A stretch of DNA of 64,000 bases from Actinomadura nitritigenes (GTDB taxonomy: Bacteria > Actinomycetota > Actinomycetes > Streptosporangiales > Streptosporangiaceae). The position numbers and the translations under genes were made by a program. Within the stretch, counting starts at the first letter, position 1. Each line of letters starts with the position of its first letter. Shown piece after piece: positions 48,501 through 56,507 of the stretch. The stretch lies in NCBI RefSeq assembly GCF_017573545.1, contig NZ_JAGEOK010000001.1, forward strand, positions 372,001 to 436,000. Reading direction: 5' to 3'. The notes under the pieces are model-generated. The model saw only the letters and a program-made list of their open reading frames with translations, searched no databases and was not told where the DNA came from.

Positions 48501-49114
48501 TCCTCGTCGGTCAGCCCGGCCGTCCACACCTCCTCCAGCCGCTCCTGCGGGACCGCGAGGTCCAGCTCCCGCAGCTCCGGGTCGGCGGCCCGCCGGTCGA
48601 ACAGGCCCGCCAGCGCCCGGCGGCGCCGCTCCAGCGGCTCCAGGCCGTCGAAGACGTCCAGGCCGTCGCGCGCCAGCTCCAGCATCACCGCCCGCAGCTC
48701 GCGGTCGTCTCCGGCCGGCTCGGGCAGCCACAGGCCCGGCGGGCGCCACCGCCCGCCCTGGGTGAACCACGCGACCGGTTCGCGGACGGCCGGCTCCGGC
48801 GTCGCCAGGAAGTCCGACAGCAGCTCGTAGTCGACGTCGCCGCGGGACCCGCCGCGCACCGCCGACGCGCCCAGCAGGAACGTCAGCAGCGACCACTGCT
48901 CGGCGCCCGCCGCGCTCGTCCCCTCCCCGTAGAAGTCGCTCAGCCGGCGCGGGAGCAGCGCCGCGCGGGGGTCGGCGTTGTAGGCGACCGCCCGTTCCCG
49001 CATCCGCTCGTAGAGCCCGTCGGGCACGCGCCACGGCCCGTGCGCGTACACGTCGAGCACGGGCTCCTCGGTGAGCAGCAGTTCGAGATGGTCCGGCAGC
49101 CGGGGGGAACGCAC
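45515..49114 (-). CDS. Triple-AAA ATPase of the CbbX/EccA/SpoVK type
   Basis: A 1,199-aa protein with a long helical N-terminal region (about 1-400) and three AAA modules. Module 1: Walker A GPEGTGKG (about 430) and VVDDLERL. Module 2: GNPGTGKTK (about 690), but its Walker B reads VVRDAHA (about 749), lacking the Asp-Glu pair. Module 3: complete, GNPGTAKTT (about 961) and FIDEAYA (about 1023). Modules 2 and 3 resemble CbbX and EccA, the latter a type VII secretion chaperone; no EccB-E or ESX genes are present. GTG 49114 follows GGAGAAGGA. Module 2 is probably inactive or regulatory. It is convergent with the VWA pair, so a functional link is possible but unproven. Confidence 0.86.
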   Translation of the reverse strand: MRSPRLPDHLELLLTEEPVLDVYAHGPWRVPDGLYERMRERAVAYNADPRAALLPRRLSDFYGEGTSAAGAEQWSLLTFLLGASAVRGGSRGDVDYELLSDFLATPEPAVREPVAWFTQGGRWRPPGLWLPEPAGDDRELRAVMLELARDGLDVFDGLEPLERRRRALAGLFDRRAADPELRELDLAVPQERLEEVWTAGLTDEELEVLPELAGPVGYLGWACDGLDAAHARLSEAVLDGDGADAALAKLLLAAEAAAVPAEFAVALGADRYENVQERFRAVRAGFSVEAWQQDVRGWLARGLVAGEADAARAWLDMAVRVTGAVQGLPDAPTSPRCRVPVRPFQSDLRRLFAARRVANPLVGLLSPDAAREVRKEAPPGPGEAVQDGPPQDEGGGELVGQPELARAVQDALAARLAGERPVRLLIAGPEGTGKGTAVELLERRLAAGGAVREALWVSDQVFASLGVSDAALWLQARVRDCVEGRMLLVVDDLERLVSYERCGAAAVEELRRLMARSPRLDVVALCRPGGDRRLFDANPALVRAFDVVRTHDFAEDDFAELFTRAVRARGAEVPAEVAATAGVLLSRTQPLLNLRGARLAEHTAAQCVASARARGDRDVPEVTAADLPQRLIPGRPAETDPFAELAACAGIAPVKREVDALVAEAKAARLRREAGMALAARPRHLVFTGNPGTGKTKVARILGRIYAGLGVLSSGHMVEVERADLLGEYATESVLRVRRAVEQALGGVLVVRDAHAFVAAAADAARGREVLDVLLTTVQAHTDDLVVVLTGPQAEMNGLLKSHPDLAALFPRNVHFPDLTDDELVQVFAGKAADGGFALAPGVLDKVRALAHAAPRDNGFGNARIMINLLDRAVAMQGRRVLADGVVDEGESLDEILLEDVPDALARAGGDVSTDPLGEIARLIGLKEIKRQVDALVAEARAEQLRRDAGVPLTAPTRHMVFMGNPGTAKTTIARLIAAVYARLGLLSSGHLVEVTRADLVAEFIGQTAPRVRAAVERALGGVLFIDEAYALTSTGGGDQRDFGHEAIAELLRLMEEHRADLVVIVAGYDAEMERFLKSNPGLESRFPQVLRFPDYSDDELVTIFELMAATAGLTLDPGVPGALRRLVAAQPRGSSFGNARLVRNLLDAAVSRQAQRITAAHDADPAAIDPAEVRLLRPEDLPETPPDDTSANAFGPYI

Positions 49115-49302
49115 CTGGTCCTTCTCCTATGCGGCGGGGCGGGGTCGTCACGTCTGGCAAGCACCCTACGACCCGGCGCGATCACGCACATCCCGTCGCG
49201 CCGGGTTGGCACGCGGCCGCTCCTCGGCGATAGTTGTCGTACGGAAAATATCCGCCGGGCGCCGCGCCCGGCGGCGCCCGGCCCCTAGGAGGCGGAACCC
49301 CC

Positions 49303-49737
49303 GTGCCACCGCTGGAAGTCACCGCCCGCTCGCATGCCGGACGCGCCGTCGTGCGCCTGCGCGGCGAACTCGACATCGCCGGCTCCGACGAGCTGCGCCG
49401 GCACCTGGAGGCCGCCCGCCGCGAGCACGGCGACCACCTCATCCTCGACCTCGCCGAGCTGGACTTCATGGACTCCCAGGGCCTGTCGGTCATCGTCGGC
49501 TGCTACAAGGCCGCCACGGCCGCCGGGGGCAGCCTCACCCTCGCCGGCCCGCGTCCCGTCGTCCGCCGCGCCCTGGAGATCACCGGCCTGCACCGCCGCA
49601 TCCCCGTCCAGGCGTCGCTGGAGGCGGCCCTGTCCGCGCACGGCGCCGCCGCCCCCAATCCCCCGCGCGGCGCCGCCCACGGGGACGGTGCGCTCCCGGC
49701 CCCGTCGGACGCGCCGCACGAGGCCCCCCGCGCCTAG
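49303..49737 (+). CDS. STAS-domain anti-anti-sigma factor
   Basis: A 144-aa protein with a STAS domain (about 3-105): VRLRGELDIAGSDELRRHLE, then LDLAELDFMDSQGLSVIVG with the phosphorylatable Ser58, and GLHRRIPV. The tail is Pro/Ala-rich and probably disordered. It should bind an anti-sigma kinase when unphosphorylated and free a SigF/SigB-like factor. No anti-sigma or sigma gene is adjacent, so the partner is elsewhere. GTG 49303 has GGAGG about 10 nt upstream; an upstream in-frame ATG (49234) gives a less plausible N-terminus. Confidence 0.87.
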   Translation: MPPLEVTARSHAGRAVVRLRGELDIAGSDELRRHLEAARREHGDHLILDLAELDFMDSQGLSVIVGCYKAATAAGGSLTLAGPRPVVRRALEITGLHRRIPVQASLEAALSAHGAAAPNPPRGAAHGDGALPAPSDAPHEAPRA

Positions 49738-49767
49738 CGCGCCCGCTCGAGAAAGGTGTCCTCCAGG

Positions 49768-50562
49768 TCAGCCCGCCGTCTCCCGCGACCGCAGCTCCGT
49801 CGGGAGCGGGCGCTTCGGGCCGCGGCCGTCGCCGGACGAGCGGCCCCTGGCGCGGCGGCCGATCCACGGCAGCAGGTGGGCGCGGGCCCAGTGCAGGTCC
49901 TCGCGGCGCGAGGTCAGCCAGTCCACCGGGTCCAGCGGCGGCCACGGCTCGCGCCAGTCGTCCTTCACCGGGACGCCGACGACGCCCGCGACGAACAGGG
50001 CCATGCGGCGGTGCCCCTCGGGCGACAGGTGCAGCCGGTCCTCGTACCAGGCGCGCGGGTCGTTGAAGATCCGCAGCGACCACAGGTCGACGACCGAGCA
50101 GCCGCGGCGGTCGGCGATGGCGCGCAGGTGCATGTTGTAGGTGGCGGCCTTGCCGCGGATGCGCGAGCCGCTGCGCAGCCCGCGGGTGTCGAACCCGGTG
50201 AAGACCACCACGCGGGAGCCGGTGGCGCGCAGCCGCCGGACCGCGTCGTCGAACACCACCGCGAGCGCGTCGGGGTCGGCGCCGGGGCGGATCATGTCGT
50301 TGCCGCCCGCGCAGAACGTCACCAGGTCGGGGTTCAGCTCGACGGCGCGCGGCACCTGGTCGTCCACGATCTGCCGGACGAGCTTGCCGCGCACCGCGAG
50401 GTTCGCGTAGCGGAGGCCGGGGCTGTGCTCGGCGAGGTGCTCGGCGAGCCGGTCGGCCCAGCCGCGGAAGCGGTCGTCCTCGCCGGGGTAGGGGTCGTTC
50501 AGGCCCTCGGTGAAGCTGTCGCCGATGGCCACGTAGGTACGGATCTTCTCCAGTTCGTCCAT
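49768..50562 (-). CDS. SGNH/GDSL-type hydrolase
   Basis: A 264-aa esterase-like protein with the four SGNH blocks: GDSFTEG (Ser), the Gly in LAVRGKLVRQ, AGGNDM (Asn), and the Asp-His of DRLHLSPEGHRRM. No signal peptide is seen, so it acts in the cytoplasm. The substrate could be an acylated sugar, lipid or antibiotic. I start at ATG 50562, where AGGG lies 8 nt upstream and the fold begins at once; a TTG at 50604 would add 14 residues without a ribosome site. The C-terminus (RRARGRSSGDGRG) is basic. It lies downstream of the conservon with a 157-nt gap. Confidence 0.88.
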   Translation of the reverse strand: MDELEKIRTYVAIGDSFTEGLNDPYPGEDDRFRGWADRLAEHLAEHSPGLRYANLAVRGKLVRQIVDDQVPRAVELNPDLVTFCAGGNDMIRPGADPDALAVVFDDAVRRLRATGSRVVVFTGFDTRGLRSGSRIRGKAATYNMHLRAIADRRGCSVVDLWSLRIFNDPRAWYEDRLHLSPEGHRRMALFVAGVVGVPVKDDWREPWPPLDPVDWLTSRREDLHWARAHLLPWIGRRARGRSSGDGRGPKRPLPTELRSRETAG

Positions 50563-50719
50563 CGCGGGCCCTGGCACTGGTTCATAGTCGGTCACGTCAG
50601 ACAATCATGCATCGTGCACACAATCTACGCGACCGTAACCACGGGGGATGTGGGGCACCCGACACCGGCCGGCCCGCCCGTCGCGAGGCGCCGGATCCGC
50701 TCCGGGATCCGGCCCCGCG

Positions 50720-51397
50720 TCAGGTCCAGCTCGGCGACGCCGTGCCCAGCTGACCGCCGGACGCGGCGGGCGGCGCGGAGGCGCCCGCCGGGGCGCCCGC
50801 GGCGTGCACCGACATCGCGTGCTGCACGAGCGTGATCAGCACCTGCTTCGTCGACTCGCGGCTGCGCGCGTCGCACTGCACGATCGGCACGTGGCCGCTG
50901 ATCGACAGCGCCTCGCGGATGTCCTCGATCGCGTACTGGAACTCGCCGTGGAACCCGTTGACGCCCACGACGAACGGCAGGCCGAGCTCCTCGAAGTAGT
51001 CGACCGCCGCGAAGCAGTCCTCGAGCCGCCGGGTGTCGACCAGCACGACGGCGCCGATCGCGCCGCGGACCAGGTCGTCCCACATGAACCAGAAGCGGTG
51101 CTGGCCGGGGGTGCCGAACAGGTACAGGATCAGCTCGCTGTCCAGCGACACGCGGCCGAAGTCCATCGCGACCGTGGTGGTCGTCTTGTCCGGGACGGCC
51201 GACAGGTCGTCCACGTCGGCGCTGGCCGCGGTCATCACCGCCTCGGTGGTGAGCGGCATGATCTCCGAGACCGATCCGACGAAGGTGGTCTTGCCGACGC
51301 CGAACCCGCCGCCGACGACGATCTTCACCGAGGTCAGCTCCGCCTCGGGTCCGTGCGGCCCCGGGGGCGGGACCTGGTCAGAGCTTCCGAAGGCCAC
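50720..51397 (-). CDS. cvnD: Conservon GTPase (CvnD-type, Ras-like)
   Basis: A 225-aa small GTP-binding protein. P-loop GGFGVGKTTF, switch-type Thr in KTTTTVAMDFG, G3 motif LFGTPGQ and VLVDTRR are visible. The C-terminal tail is Ala/Gly/Pro-rich. In Streptomyces conservons (such as cvn9) CvnA-D form a membrane complex reminiscent of eukaryotic G-protein signalling that influences development and antibiotic production. GTG 51397 overlaps the cvnC gene by 20 nt. It is the last gene of the four-gene operon; no cytochrome P450 follows. Confidence 0.92.
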   Translation of the reverse strand: MAFGSSDQVPPPGPHGPEAELTSVKIVVGGGFGVGKTTFVGSVSEIMPLTTEAVMTAASADVDDLSAVPDKTTTTVAMDFGRVSLDSELILYLFGTPGQHRFWFMWDDLVRGAIGAVVLVDTRRLEDCFAAVDYFEELGLPFVVGVNGFHGEFQYAIEDIREALSISGHVPIVQCDARSRESTKQVLITLVQHAMSVHAAGAPAGASAPPAASGGQLGTASPSWT

Positions 51398-51824
51398 TGA
51401 GCACCCTTTCTAGCAAGCGGAGGTCCGGCTGGCCGCCGGCCGTCGTGGGGGTCGACTGGTGCAGGCGCAGCAGCCCTTCCATGGCCATGTCCGCGACGAG
51501 GACCCGGGCCACGCCGAGCGGCATCCGCAGCAGCGCGGACACCTCGGCCACCGAGCGGGCCGACCGGCACAGGTCCATGATCGCCCGGTACTCCGGGGTC
51601 AGCATGGCCACGTCGCGCGGCGGGTACGGCGCCGCCGTCACCAGGGCCTCGATCGCCAGGTCGTACCGCGGCTTGGTGCGCCCGCCGGTCATCGCGTAGG
51701 GGCGCACCAGCGAGCTGCCGTCCCCCTCGTCCCGCCCTTCCGGTCGGTCCTGTACCGAGCGCGGATCACCGGGCCAGCGCCCGGGACCTCCCGGACCGCC
51801 TCCGAAGGGACTGCCTCGATCCAT
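51378..51824 (-). CDS. cvnC: Conservon DUF742 protein (CvnC-type)
   Basis: A 148-aa protein. A Gly/Pro/Asp-rich N-terminus is followed by the DUF742 block LVRPYAMTGGRTKP, then a predicted winged helix-like region (IMDLCRSARSVAEVSALLRMPLGVARVLVADMAMEGLL). In conservons this component associates with the roadblock and GTPase proteins. ATG 51824 follows GGAGG. It lies 30 nt after cvnB and its end overlaps the start of cvnD by 20 nt. Confidence 0.92.
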   Translation of the reverse strand: MDRGSPFGGGPGGPGRWPGDPRSVQDRPEGRDEGDGSSLVRPYAMTGGRTKPRYDLAIEALVTAAPYPPRDVAMLTPEYRAIMDLCRSARSVAEVSALLRMPLGVARVLVADMAMEGLLRLHQSTPTTAGGQPDLRLLERVLSGLRKL

Positions 51825-51854
51825 GTCGCCGACCTCCGTCAGAGTCAGTCACGG

Positions 51855-52307
51855 TCAAAAGCGGGCGGGGCCGGCGCCCATCTCGGTCACCGAGGGGCCG
51901 CCGCCGTACGGCTGCTGCGGATCCTGCGCGCGCAGCGCCGGCGTCAGCACCCGGCCCACCCGCTCGACCAGCAGCGTCATCTCGTAGGCGACGAGCCCGA
52001 GATCGCAGTCGGGCGCCGCGAGCACCGCGAACACCGACCCGTTCGCGATGGACATCACGAACAGCAGGCCGCGGTCCATCTCCACGACCGTCTGGTTCAC
52101 GCCGCCCGCGTCGAAGATCTTCGCCGCGCCCTGGGTCAGGCTCATCAACCCCGAGGCGATCGCCGACAGCTGGTCCGCCCGCTCGGGCGGGAAGCCCGCG
52201 GAGTAGGCCATCGGCAATCCGTCGGAGGAGACCACGACGGCGTGCGCGACCTTCGCGACACGGTCCGCGAAGTTCGTCACCAACCAGTTGAGATCCTGCC
52301 CGCTCAC
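51855..52307 (-). CDS. cvnB: Conservon roadblock/LC7-domain protein (CvnB-type)
   Basis: A 150-aa roadblock/LC7 (MglB-like) protein: LNWLVTNFADRVAKVAHAVVVSSDGLPMAYS, QLSAIASGLMSLTQGAAKIFDAG and VNQTVVEMDRGLLFVMSI. Such proteins regulate the nucleotide state of Ras-like GTPases, here CvnD. GTG 52307 overlaps the stop of the sensor kinase gene by 4 nt (GTGA), indicating coupled translation. Confidence 0.93.
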   Translation of the reverse strand: MSGQDLNWLVTNFADRVAKVAHAVVVSSDGLPMAYSAGFPPERADQLSAIASGLMSLTQGAAKIFDAGGVNQTVVEMDRGLLFVMSIANGSVFAVLAAPDCDLGLVAYEMTLLVERVGRVLTPALRAQDPQQPYGGGPSVTEMGAGPARF

Positions 52308-55300
52308 CGGGTGCCTCCCGTCTCGCCGTCACCCTGTGACGGCACCTCACCTGACGTGCCCCCGCCACGAGCCTCGTTGCGGCCCCGATGGACCCCGCGC
52401 TGCAGGCTCGCGAAACGGTTGCGCACGACGTCGGCCGACTGGCCGGACGACTGCTGGTCCTGCACGGGCGCTCCCGGACGCGGTACCGGCTGCGTCCGGC
52501 CGCCGCCCGCGGGCGGCGGCGCCGCCTGGGGCTGCTGCTGCTGCCCGGCCCCGGCGGCCGGCCGGTTGCCGACCGCCCCGGGGATGCGGTTCTTGCCTGG
52601 GACGCGCTTGGGCAGCCCGACCTGCGTGCGGCTCCCCGCGACCGGTTCGCGGATCGCCTCGGCGGCGCGGAAGCCCTCGTCCGCGGGGGACTCCCAGCCC
52701 TTGCCCGGATCCTCGCCCACGTCCCCTCCCGTCCGGCGCTGGAACCATTCCGACTGCATCGCATCGAAGATCGGCGAACGCTCGGGTACGCGCGGTGGCG
52801 GCTTCGCTCCGGCCGGCGCCGGCGGCTGATGCGCGGAGGGAGCGGGCTGATCATAGCCGTTCCGCTCGTAGCCGTTCTGCTCGTAGCCGTTCTGCTCGTA
52901 GGCCGGCGGCTCCGGGACGGGCTCGCGGCGCCGCGGGTCCGCGGCGCGGCCGCGGGCCGGGGCCCCGTTGCGGGAGCCGCCGGCGTGCGGGCCCTCTCCG
53001 GCGACCTGCTCCAGCGGCCCGGTCTCCCAGGGGATCTGCTGGCGCCGGGAGCCCGGTTCGGGCACCACGGGCTGGGCCTCGGGGACCACGGGCTGCGGCC
53101 CGGTGTGCCGGCCGCGCCCGTCGCGGAACCCGTTGGCCGCGTCCTGGTAGCCGCCGCCCGCGTCCTGGTAGCCGTTGGGGGCGTCCTGGTAGCCGTTGGC
53201 GGCGTTCCGCGCCCGCTCGCTGGGCGGCTGGAACACGTTGTCCTGCCGGCCGGCCTCGGACTGGCGGCCGCGCAGCTGCGCGCCGGGACGGCGGACGGGC
53301 AGGTCGCTCGCCGAGCGCGAGCCCGCGTCGGCGGCGGCGCCGTACGGGTCGTTCGGCGGCGCGACGTCCGCCGGCCGCGGCAGGTCCGGCGGGACGGCCG
53401 GCAGCGGGCCGGTGGCCGGGGCGGCGTGCGCTCCGGTGCCGGCGGCCGGGGTCAGCGGGCCCGTCGTCAGGGGCGACTGCGGTCCGGTGCCGTCGCCCGA
53501 ATGGAGGGGGCCGCCCATCATCGGCTGCGGCCCGGTGGCGCCGCGCAGCGGGCGCAGCGGGCCGGTGTGGCCGACCATCGGGTTGCCCCCGGTGCCCGCG
53601 CCGAATCCGGCGGCGGGCCCGAAGTCGTCCTGGCGGAAGGCGCCCCCGGCGGCGGGCGGCTCGGCGGCGGTGGTGGTGAGCGCGGCGAGCTGGCCGCTGC
53701 CCCCGGTGTCGCGGGAGCCGAGGCCGCGGGCGCCGACGCCCGCGGGCTCGCCGGGGGTGACCGCCGCGTCCGGCAGCACGACGAACGCGGTGAGCCCGCC
53801 GCCCTGCGCGGCCCGCAGCTCGACGCGGATGCCGTGCCGGACGGCCAGGCGGCCGACCACGAACAGGCCCATGCGGCGCGCCGCGGAGAAGTCGATGACG
53901 GGCGGGTTCGCCAGTCGCCAGTTGGCCTGCTCCAGCTCCTCGGGCGCCATCCCGACGCCGTTGTCGGTGATCTGCAGCATGGAGCCGCCGCCGCTGAGCA
54001 GCTGCCCGGAGACGGTGACCTTGGTGTGCTCGGAGGAGAACTCCAGCGCGTTCTCCACCAGCTCGGCGAGCAGGTGGACGAGGTCGTTGACGACGGGCCC
54101 GGCGACGGTCATGTCGCCCTGGACGCGCAGCGCGACCCGCTCGTACTGCTCGACCTCCGACAGCGAGGCGCGGACGACGTCGATCAGCGGGACGGGCTTG
54201 TTCCACCGGCGGGCCTGCTCCTGGCCGCCGAGGACCAGCAGGTTCTCGTTGTTGCGGCGCATGCGGGTGGCGAGGTGGTCCAGCCGGAACAGGCTGCCGA
54301 GCTGCTCCTCGTCGCGCTCGCTCTGCTCCAGGTCCTCGATCAGGCGCAGCTGCCGCTCGACGAGCGACTGGTTGCGCCGCGACAGGTTGACGAACATCGC
54401 GTTGATGTTGCCTCGCAGGACGGCCTCGTCGGCCGCCAGCCGGACCGCCTCGCGGTGGACCTCGTCGAAGGCGCGCGCGACCTGGCCGATCTCGTCGGTC
54501 GAGTCGATCTCGATCGGCGCGACCTCGATGCCGCCCGCGGCGGCCTCGGGGTCGCGCAGCCGGTCGACCAGGCCGGGCAGCCGGCTGCTGGCGACCTCCA
54601 GCGCGCCGGACTGCAGCCGCCGCAGCGGCCGCACCAGCGACCGGGCCATCACGATCGTGATCAGCAGGACGACGATCAGCAGCGCGGCGATCAGCGCCGA
54701 GTCGAGGATCGTCGAGTTGCGCGCGGCCGTGCCCTGGTCGCGGCTGTGGGTGTGGACGTCGCCGGCGAGCTTCTGCTCGACCTGGCGCATCTGGTCGACC
54801 ATCGCGGTCATCGCGACGCGCATGGCGCTCGCGGCGCGGGAGGTCCGCAGCGACGCGGGCAGCAGCCCGTTGGTCGCGCTCGCCGCCGAGATCACCCGCT
54901 GCCGGACGTCACGGGCCTGGTCGACCTTGGGGCCGACGACCGTGTCCTCGTAGAGCTGGACCTGGTCCAGGGACGCGGAGTCGCGGAAGGCAGCGAGCTC
55001 GCTGTCCTCCTGTGCGCGCGCCGCCGTGAGCTCGTTGAGCTCCTGGATGTCGAGCTGCTTGCTCCGCGCGCCGATGAGCAGCAGGGCCCGCTCGCGGGAC
55101 ACCGCCTCCTTGGCGCGCGCGAGGGCGCCGAGCGCACGGACCGACTCCGAGAGCTTGTCGTCCGCCACGTTCTGCGCGATGCCGTCCAGGACCGAGGTCA
55201 GCTCCCGGGCCGCCTCGGTGTACTTCTCGAGGACGATGAAGGGCGGGACCTTGGTGCCGACGACGAGGGAGCGCAGCGCCTTCAGCCCGTCCAGGCGGCT

Positions 55301-55768
55301 CTTCACCGTGGTGGCGTCGCGGACGGCCTCGGAACCGTAGGAGCCGTTGATCTTCCCGGTGTCCTCCAGCACCGGCCCGACCAGCGCGTCGGTCTTGCGC
55401 TGCTGGGCCTGCAGGGCCGGCAGGAGCGCGGCGGAGCGGCCGCCCGCGATGTACTCGACGGCCTCGTCGCGTTCGGCGGTGAACTCCTGGACGAACCGGG
55501 TGATCTCCACGCCCACCTCGGCCATCTGCTGCACGCGGCCGTAGCTCTCCGTCTTGTCCACGGAACTGGAGATCCGCAGGCCGGCCAGTACGACGGCGGC
55601 GAGCGTTGGCACCAGGATCAGCACGATCAGGCGCTGGGGCACCCGCCAGTTCCGCAGCCGGAGCCGCCCGCCCGATCGCGGCGGCCCGCCTGGCCGTGCC
55701 GGATGGTCCGACTGCACCTCGACGTCACCAGGCCGAGCACGGTCGCGACCCTCGTCGCTTGGTTGCAT
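52304..55768 (-). CDS. cvnA: Conservon sensor histidine kinase-like protein with nitrate/nitrite-sensing domain (CvnA-type)
   Basis: A 1,154-aa membrane sensor. An N-terminal helix (LIVLILVPTLAAVVLAGLRI, about 47-66) and a second one (LIAALLIVVLLITIVMA, about 350-370) enclose an extracellular NIT-type helical domain. A HAMP linker follows, then a DHp-like helix (LDHLATRMRRNNENLLVLGG) and an HATPase_c domain with ELVENALEFS and DNGVGM. The last 400 residues are Pro/Gly-rich and low complexity, with NGYQDA and NGYEQ repeats. Kinase activity towards a response regulator is not expected, as none is encoded nearby. ATG 55768 is the first codon of the operon. Confidence 0.92.
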   Translation of the reverse strand: MQPSDEGRDRARPGDVEVQSDHPARPGGPPRSGGRLRLRNWRVPQRLIVLILVPTLAAVVLAGLRISSSVDKTESYGRVQQMAEVGVEITRFVQEFTAERDEAVEYIAGGRSAALLPALQAQQRKTDALVGPVLEDTGKINGSYGSEAVRDATTVKSRLDGLKALRSLVVGTKVPPFIVLEKYTEAARELTSVLDGIAQNVADDKLSESVRALGALARAKEAVSRERALLLIGARSKQLDIQELNELTAARAQEDSELAAFRDSASLDQVQLYEDTVVGPKVDQARDVRQRVISAASATNGLLPASLRTSRAASAMRVAMTAMVDQMRQVEQKLAGDVHTHSRDQGTAARNSTILDSALIAALLIVVLLITIVMARSLVRPLRRLQSGALEVASSRLPGLVDRLRDPEAAAGGIEVAPIEIDSTDEIGQVARAFDEVHREAVRLAADEAVLRGNINAMFVNLSRRNQSLVERQLRLIEDLEQSERDEEQLGSLFRLDHLATRMRRNNENLLVLGGQEQARRWNKPVPLIDVVRASLSEVEQYERVALRVQGDMTVAGPVVNDLVHLLAELVENALEFSSEHTKVTVSGQLLSGGGSMLQITDNGVGMAPEELEQANWRLANPPVIDFSAARRMGLFVVGRLAVRHGIRVELRAAQGGGLTAFVVLPDAAVTPGEPAGVGARGLGSRDTGGSGQLAALTTTAAEPPAAGGAFRQDDFGPAAGFGAGTGGNPMVGHTGPLRPLRGATGPQPMMGGPLHSGDGTGPQSPLTTGPLTPAAGTGAHAAPATGPLPAVPPDLPRPADVAPPNDPYGAAADAGSRSASDLPVRRPGAQLRGRQSEAGRQDNVFQPPSERARNAANGYQDAPNGYQDAGGGYQDAANGFRDGRGRHTGPQPVVPEAQPVVPEPGSRRQQIPWETGPLEQVAGEGPHAGGSRNGAPARGRAADPRRREPVPEPPAYEQNGYEQNGYERNGYDQPAPSAHQPPAPAGAKPPPRVPERSPIFDAMQSEWFQRRTGGDVGEDPGKGWESPADEGFRAAEAIREPVAGSRTQVGLPKRVPGKNRIPGAVGNRPAAGAGQQQQPQAAPPPAGGGRTQPVPRPGAPVQDQQSSGQSADVVRNRFASLQRGVHRGRNEARGGGTSGEVPSQGDGETGGTR
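52851..52906 (-). repeat. 15-bp in-frame repeats (NGYEQ-type) in cvnA
   Basis: A 15-bp unit, CTCGTAGCCGTTCTG on the plus strand, is repeated about three times with small changes. It encodes NGYEQ/NGYER/NGYDQ in the disordered tail of the sensor protein. This is typical of replication slippage; a link to binding partners is unproven. Confidence 0.7.
53119..53205 (-). repeat. 21-bp in-frame repeats (NGYQDA-type) in cvnA
   Basis: Three copies with a 21-bp period encode NGYQDAP/GGYQDAA/NGYQDA-like heptads in the same disordered tail. The Tyr-containing units recur in both repeat tracts of the protein. Confidence 0.7.
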
Positions 55769-56507
55769 CCGCCGTCAACACCCTCTCCCTCACGATGCCG
55801 CACACTCCGTGACCTCATCGGCGCGAAGGGTCATGGCAACATCGTCTCCACCTCCGGCGCCCGATATTGCAGCACATCCATGGATATGCCGCAAAGGACC
55901 CTAGGGGAGTGGATAAGAACCGACGAGGCGATCGCGATTTCATGCCCATATGTCCGTTTTCCGAGTCACCGGTCGTCACGGTGCGCACTCGAACTCCGCG
56001 CATTCGATCGATTACACTCGGTAAAGCGACCTGCTCTCGCGCCTCCTTCCATCGGCCGGCGAGAACGGCGCGACCCGAAACCGAAAAGTCGATCACGCTC
56101 CGTATTCACTCAGCAATGGATTGTCACAACGGCTGCGACAAGCCCTTAACCGCAAGGGGAAAGCGGCGCCCGCGCCGGCCATTCGACAAGTTATCGAATC
56201 GAATCCCAACGGCCTTACCGGCCAGTAACAACGGTCGGCCGCGCCACCGCCCCCGGCACCCCCGCCACCGCCCCCACCAGGAATGACACCGCGGCGCCGG
56301 CAACGCCGATCGGTCCACTGAAGGACACAAGAGAGTCACGCAATTCCGTCCCAAACCCCCTAAGACGCCCAGTCCGCGATACCCTCCCGACGCACGTGAT
56401 CTTCAGGCACGGCGGGAGAGGCGGCCGCAGCCGTTCCCCTGGCTCATGAGCCCTGGCCTGCCCGAGCCCTGCCGAAGCAACTTCCCCCGTGAGTTAAGGA
56501 GTGCCCG
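55769..56507. other. 739-nt gene-free region between the conservon and the transporter operon
   Basis: Both flanking operons start here and read outwards. The region is clearly less GC-rich than the genes. It holds a 28-bp imperfect palindrome (see 55867-55894), an inverted repeat ATTCGA-N7-TCGAAT (56181-56199), and short open frames on both strands without ribosome sites or normal codon bias, which I do not call genes. The part near 56280-56400 shows no clear element. It may hold long leaders or a small RNA. Confidence 0.5.
55867..55894. promoter_or_regulatory. 28-bp imperfect palindrome upstream of cvnA
   Basis: Half-site TTGCAGCACATCCA faces TGGATATGCCGCAA: 12 of 14 paired positions match, centred on ATCCATGGAT. 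It lies about 100-126 nt upstream of the cvnA start. A dimeric regulator site is likely; the regulator is unknown. Confidence 0.5.

Noticed and set aside
45515..49114. Type VII secretion locus, suggested by the EccA-like ATPase
   Set aside because: No EccB, C, D or E, no mycosin and no WXG100 genes are nearby. The CbbX/EccA family is broad.
52388..56149. 1,253-aa open frame on the plus strand opposite cvnA
   Set aside because: It is an antisense shadow of a high-GC gene. The minus strand encodes clear NIT, HAMP and HATPase domains.
55867..56286. Short open frames in the spacer upstream of the transporter operon (139 aa plus strand, 93 aa minus strand)
   Set aside because: No ribosome sites, no GC bias at third positions and no motif. 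They overlap candidate regulatory palindromes.
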